From the NCBI RefSeq assembly GCF_010015445.1, contig NC_053129.1, positions 22,438,727 to 22,502,726 on the forward strand: DNA of 64,000 nucleotides. Direction: 5' to 3'. This document shows, piece after piece, positions 63,997 through 64,000 of this stretch. This stretch comes from Perca fluviatilis (lineage: Eukaryota; Chordata; Actinopteri; Perciformes; Percidae). The notes under the pieces are model-generated. The model saw nothing but the letters and a program-made list of their open reading frames with translations, made no database searches and was not told where the DNA came from. A program made the position numbers and the translations under genes. Every line of letters begins with the position of its first letter. The stretch's first letter is position 1.

Positions 63997-64000
63997 GAAA

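Overview
This is vertebrate genomic DNA, almost certainly from a ray-finned (teleost) fish. Genes are split by GT-AG introns, the introns and intergenic DNA are AT-rich and full of long di- and trinucleotide microsatellites, and there are tRNA-derived SINEs and inverted-repeat elements of types common in teleosts. Four protein-coding genes are recognisable by protein similarity: sim1 (+, complete coding region), a ripply gene that is most likely ripply2 (-, complete), mrap2 (+, N-terminal coding part in doubt) and crybg1, formerly AIM1 (+, running off the right edge).

Layout. 1-11.4 kb: sim1, 11 coding exons encoding a 760-residue bHLH-PAS factor, with candidate 5' noncoding exons and an A/T-rich 3' UTR. 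11.4-32.7 kb: a gene-free interval of about 21 kb holding dispersed repeats, one 59-bp perfect palindrome, and several stretches dense in homeodomain/POU-type motifs that could be cis-regulatory. 32.7-33.5 kb: the compact three-exon ripply gene on the minus strand, with T-box and E-box motifs upstream. 33.6-42.7 kb: intergenic DNA with a SINE, a retroelement tail, microsatellites and a putative nonautonomous DNA transposon. 42.7-45.6 kb: mrap2, with clear membrane and C-terminal exons but without a visible exon for the usual aromatic/PVSFEGLKAH pre-membrane segment. 45.6-52.3 kb: intergenic DNA with a possible solo LTR. 52.3-64 kb: crybg1, a short first coding exon, two very large exons encoding a disordered S/T/K/E-rich N-terminus, then six small exons reaching into the second beta-gamma-crystallin domain.

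How the genes relate. In human, RIPPLY2 and MRAP2 lie at 6q14, SIM1 at 6q16 and CRYBG1 at 6q21, so the window is a compact piece of chromosome-6q-related synteny. SIM1 is needed for paraventricular hypothalamic neurons and MRAP2 is an accessory protein of the melanocortin-4 receptor; both affect energy balance in mammals, and here they lie about 33 kb apart on the same strand. Ripply proteins are Groucho-recruiting repressors of T-box factors in somite formation. CRYBG1 is a cytoskeleton-associated crystallin-superfamily protein with no known link to the other three. No prokaryotic-style system, CRISPR array or intact autonomous mobile element was seen. All family assignments rest on reading the translations; no database search was possible.
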